A program made the translations under genes and the position numbers. The notes under the pieces were generated by a model. That model searched no databases. It saw only the letters and a program-made list of their open reading frames with translations, and was not told where the DNA came from. Positions 62,533 to 64,000 of a stretch of DNA of 64,000 nucleotides are shown here, in pieces. Origin of the DNA: Citrobacter sedlakii NBRC 105722 (lineage in GTDB: Bacteria > Pseudomonadota > Gammaproteobacteria > Enterobacterales > Enterobacteriaceae); NCBI RefSeq assembly GCF_000759835.1, contig NZ_BBNB01000002.1:496001-560000 (forward strand), written 5' to 3'. How positions within the stretch are numbered: the first letter of the stretch is position 1; every line of letters begins with the position of its first letter.

Positions 62533-63356
62533 TGGACTTCTCCATACCAGGGCGTCAGGCGGCGCTGAAGCGCGCGCAAACCCAGTTCTAAAATAAAAGC
62601 GATAACCGCAATGACCGCGATCCCTGCCAACACGACGTCGGTCGCGAGAAATTCCCCTGCCGACTGCACCATAAATCCTAAGCCCCGCGTCGCGGCGATC
62701 AGCTCCGCCGCCACCAGCGTCGACCAGCCGACGCCAAGTCCGATACGCAAGCCGGTCAGGATCTCCGGCAATGCTCCCGGCAGGATCACGAACCAAAGTA
62801 CCTGAAGCCGGCTGGCGCCCAACGACTGCGCCGCGCGAATGCGCACCTGCTGTACGCTTTTTACCCCGGCCATTGCCGACATCGTCACTGGCGCAAAAAT
62901 CGCGAGATAGATCAGTAAGATCTTCGAGGTTTCGCCGATGCCAAACCAGATCACCATTAGCGGCAGATACGCCAGCGGCGGCACGGGCCGATACAGCTCA
63001 ATGATCGGATCAAGCATGCCGCGCACCGTCGGGCTAAGCCCCATCGCGATCCCCACCGGAATACCGACAGCGACTGCCGCCAGCAGCGCCAGCGCGATGC
63101 GGCTCAGACTGGCTGCCAGATGCTGCCACAGCGTGGCATCCATAAACCCCTGCGGCCCGGCAATAGCAATCAGCTTTTTCAGTACCTGCTCCGGCGGCGG
63201 CAGGAACAAAGGACTCACCAGTTGCATCGCCGCCACTGCCCACCACGCGAGAAGGATCGCCGCCAGCGTGGCAATGCTCAACGTGAACTGGCGGGAGAAT
63301 GGCCTGCGCCATTTCAGCGCGCGCGGGCGCGGTTTATCGTTAATCAACACGCTCAT
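62529..63356 (-). CDS. tauC: Taurine ABC transporter permease TauC
   Basis: TauC is the inner-membrane permease of the taurine importer. The 275-residue protein has about six TM segments and the EAA loop near [32 protein letters not shown] (about 185-216), the contact for TauB. It overlaps tauB and tauD by 4 bases on either side, so the operon is tightly coupled. Expression in E. coli needs Cbl and sulfate limitation; the promoter lies outside the window. Confidence 0.96.
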   Translation of the reverse strand: MSVLINDKPRPRALKWRRPFSRQFTLSIATLAAILLAWWAVAAMQLVSPLFLPPPEQVLKKLIAIAGPQGFMDATLWQHLAASLSRIALALLAAVAVGIPVGIAMGLSPTVRGMLDPIIELYRPVPPLAYLPLMVIWFGIGETSKILLIYLAIFAPVTMSAMAGVKSVQQVRIRAAQSLGASRLQVLWFVILPGALPEILTGLRIGLGVGWSTLVAAELIAATRGLGFMVQSAGEFLATDVVLAGIAVIAVIAFILELGLRALQRRLTPWYGEVQ

Positions 63357-64000
63357 GAAAAGGCCTCCCGCTCGGCGAAAACGCGCTGCAATACATACTC
63401 GCGGGTGTCGATAAACTGTGGGTCGGACTTGATACTACGCCCGCTTTCCCCCGCGACAACGCGCCGGGAAAAGTCGAGCGGCAGCCGTTCCAGCACCCGC
63501 CCAGGTCCGGGAGAGAGCAACAGCAGTTCGGTGGCCATAAATACTGCTTCTTCAATATCATGGGTAATGAGCAGCACCTGTTTTCCCGTCTCGTGCCAGA
63601 GCTTAAGCAGCAGGATTTGCATCTGCTCGCGGGTAAACGCATCCAGCGCGCCAAAAGGTTCGTCGAGCAGCAACAGTTGCGGGTTTGCCGCCAGCGCGCG
63701 GGCAATACCCACGCGCTGGCGTTGCCCGCCGGAAAGCTGCCAGATGTAACGCTGGCCGGCCCCGTCCAATCCGACCTTCCTCAACATCGCCTGCGCAATG
63801 TCATCACGCTGCGCTTTTTTCACGCCCGCCAGTTGCAGACCCAACGCGACGTTGTCCTGCACGTTGCGCCACGGCAGCAGTCCTTCCTGTTGAAACACCA
63901 CGCCTCGCTCCGCCCCCGGTCCGTCAACACGCTTCCCTGCCAGTTGTATCGTCCCGCGCTGATACGGCATAAACCCGGCGATCAGATTCAGTAGCGTGGT
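63353..64000 (-). CDS. tauB: Taurine ABC transporter ATPase TauB, 3' part
   Basis: This is the ATP-binding subunit of the taurine importer, cut by the window edge. The visible frame begins [20 protein letters not shown], the end of the Walker A helix. It continues with the Q-loop [18 protein letters not shown], signature [19 protein letters not shown], Walker [19 protein letters not shown] and switch His in [11 protein letters not shown]. About 40 N-terminal residues are missing. It overlaps tauC by 4 bases. No frameshift is seen. Confidence 0.95.
   Translation of the reverse strand, partial: TTLLNLIAGFMPYQRGTIQLAGKRVDGPGAERGVVFQQEGLLPWRNVQDNVALGLQLAGVKKAQRDDIAQAMLRKVGLDGAGQRYIWQLSGGQRQRVGIARALAANPQLLLLDEPFGALDAFTREQMQILLLKLWHETGKQVLLITHDIEEAVFMATELLLLSPGPGRVLERLPLDFSRRVVAGESGRSIKSDPQFIDTREYVLQRVFAEREAFS

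Overview
The window is chromosomal DNA of an enteric gammaproteobacterium (Enterobacteriaceae). Gene order follows the Escherichia/Salmonella/Citrobacter backbone from ispA-dxs through nus/rib, sec, tgt/queA, mal/pro/brnQ, phoRB, sbcDC, aroL/aroM, proC and ddlA to sbmA/ampH, hemB and tau. The tau genes together with a peroxiredoxin gene next to acpH and the loss of phoA best fit Citrobacter or a close relative. That genus call is an inference from remembered gene content, not a database match.

Layout, left to right. 1-3494: isoprenoid genes ispA (3' part) and dxs, then yajO, on +. 3550-7653 (-): nrdR-ribD-ribE-nusB-thiL-pgpA. 7806-9499 (+): lipoprotein yajI and nucleoside porin tsx. 9525-10643 (-): a glyoxalase-fold gene and a YafY-like WYL regulator, where E. 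coli carries yajD. 10796-16257 (-): queA-tgt-yajC-secD-secF. 16350-25032: acpH followed by an 8 kb segment absent from E. coli K-12. It holds a 2-Cys peroxiredoxin, a DUF2339/DUF3999 membrane pair, and an operon of an isochorismatase-fold hydrolase, a membrane-anchored monooxygenase-fold protein and an amidohydrolase. 25223-32432 (-): malZ, proY, brnQ, phoR, phoB. 32622-38353 (+): sbcD-sbcC and araJ. 38390-45610: mak, rdgC, ppnP, aroM, yaiA, aroL, yaiI, proC, dgcC and psiF. 45781-46150: a collapsed phoA relic with its Pho-regulated promoter still in place. 46248-50019: iraP, an MdtG-like exporter, an extensin-like predicted peptidase, and ddlA. 50074-55350: yaiZ, yaiY, yaiW, sbmA, ampH, iprA. 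55442-58363: an apparently intact EhaB/YaiT-type autotransporter. 58876-64000: hemB, a fused PlsC/GNAT acyltransferase resembling the ornithine-lipid synthase OlsF, and tauD-tauC-tauB (tauB cut by the window edge).

Most of the window is ordinary core metabolism. The main biological theme is phosphate. phoBR carries a Pho box at phoB, phoA has been deleted down to a scar that leaves psiF as the only gene behind the phoA promoter, and a possible phosphorus-free lipid synthase gene is preceded by three 11-bp spaced Pho-box-like repeats and a weak -10. I saw no tRNA, rRNA, CRISPR array, insertion sequence, phage gene or integrase. Several REP-like palindromes lie between genes. Nothing here is clearly an undescribed defence or mobile system; the least understood unit is the three-gene operon at 21907-25032.
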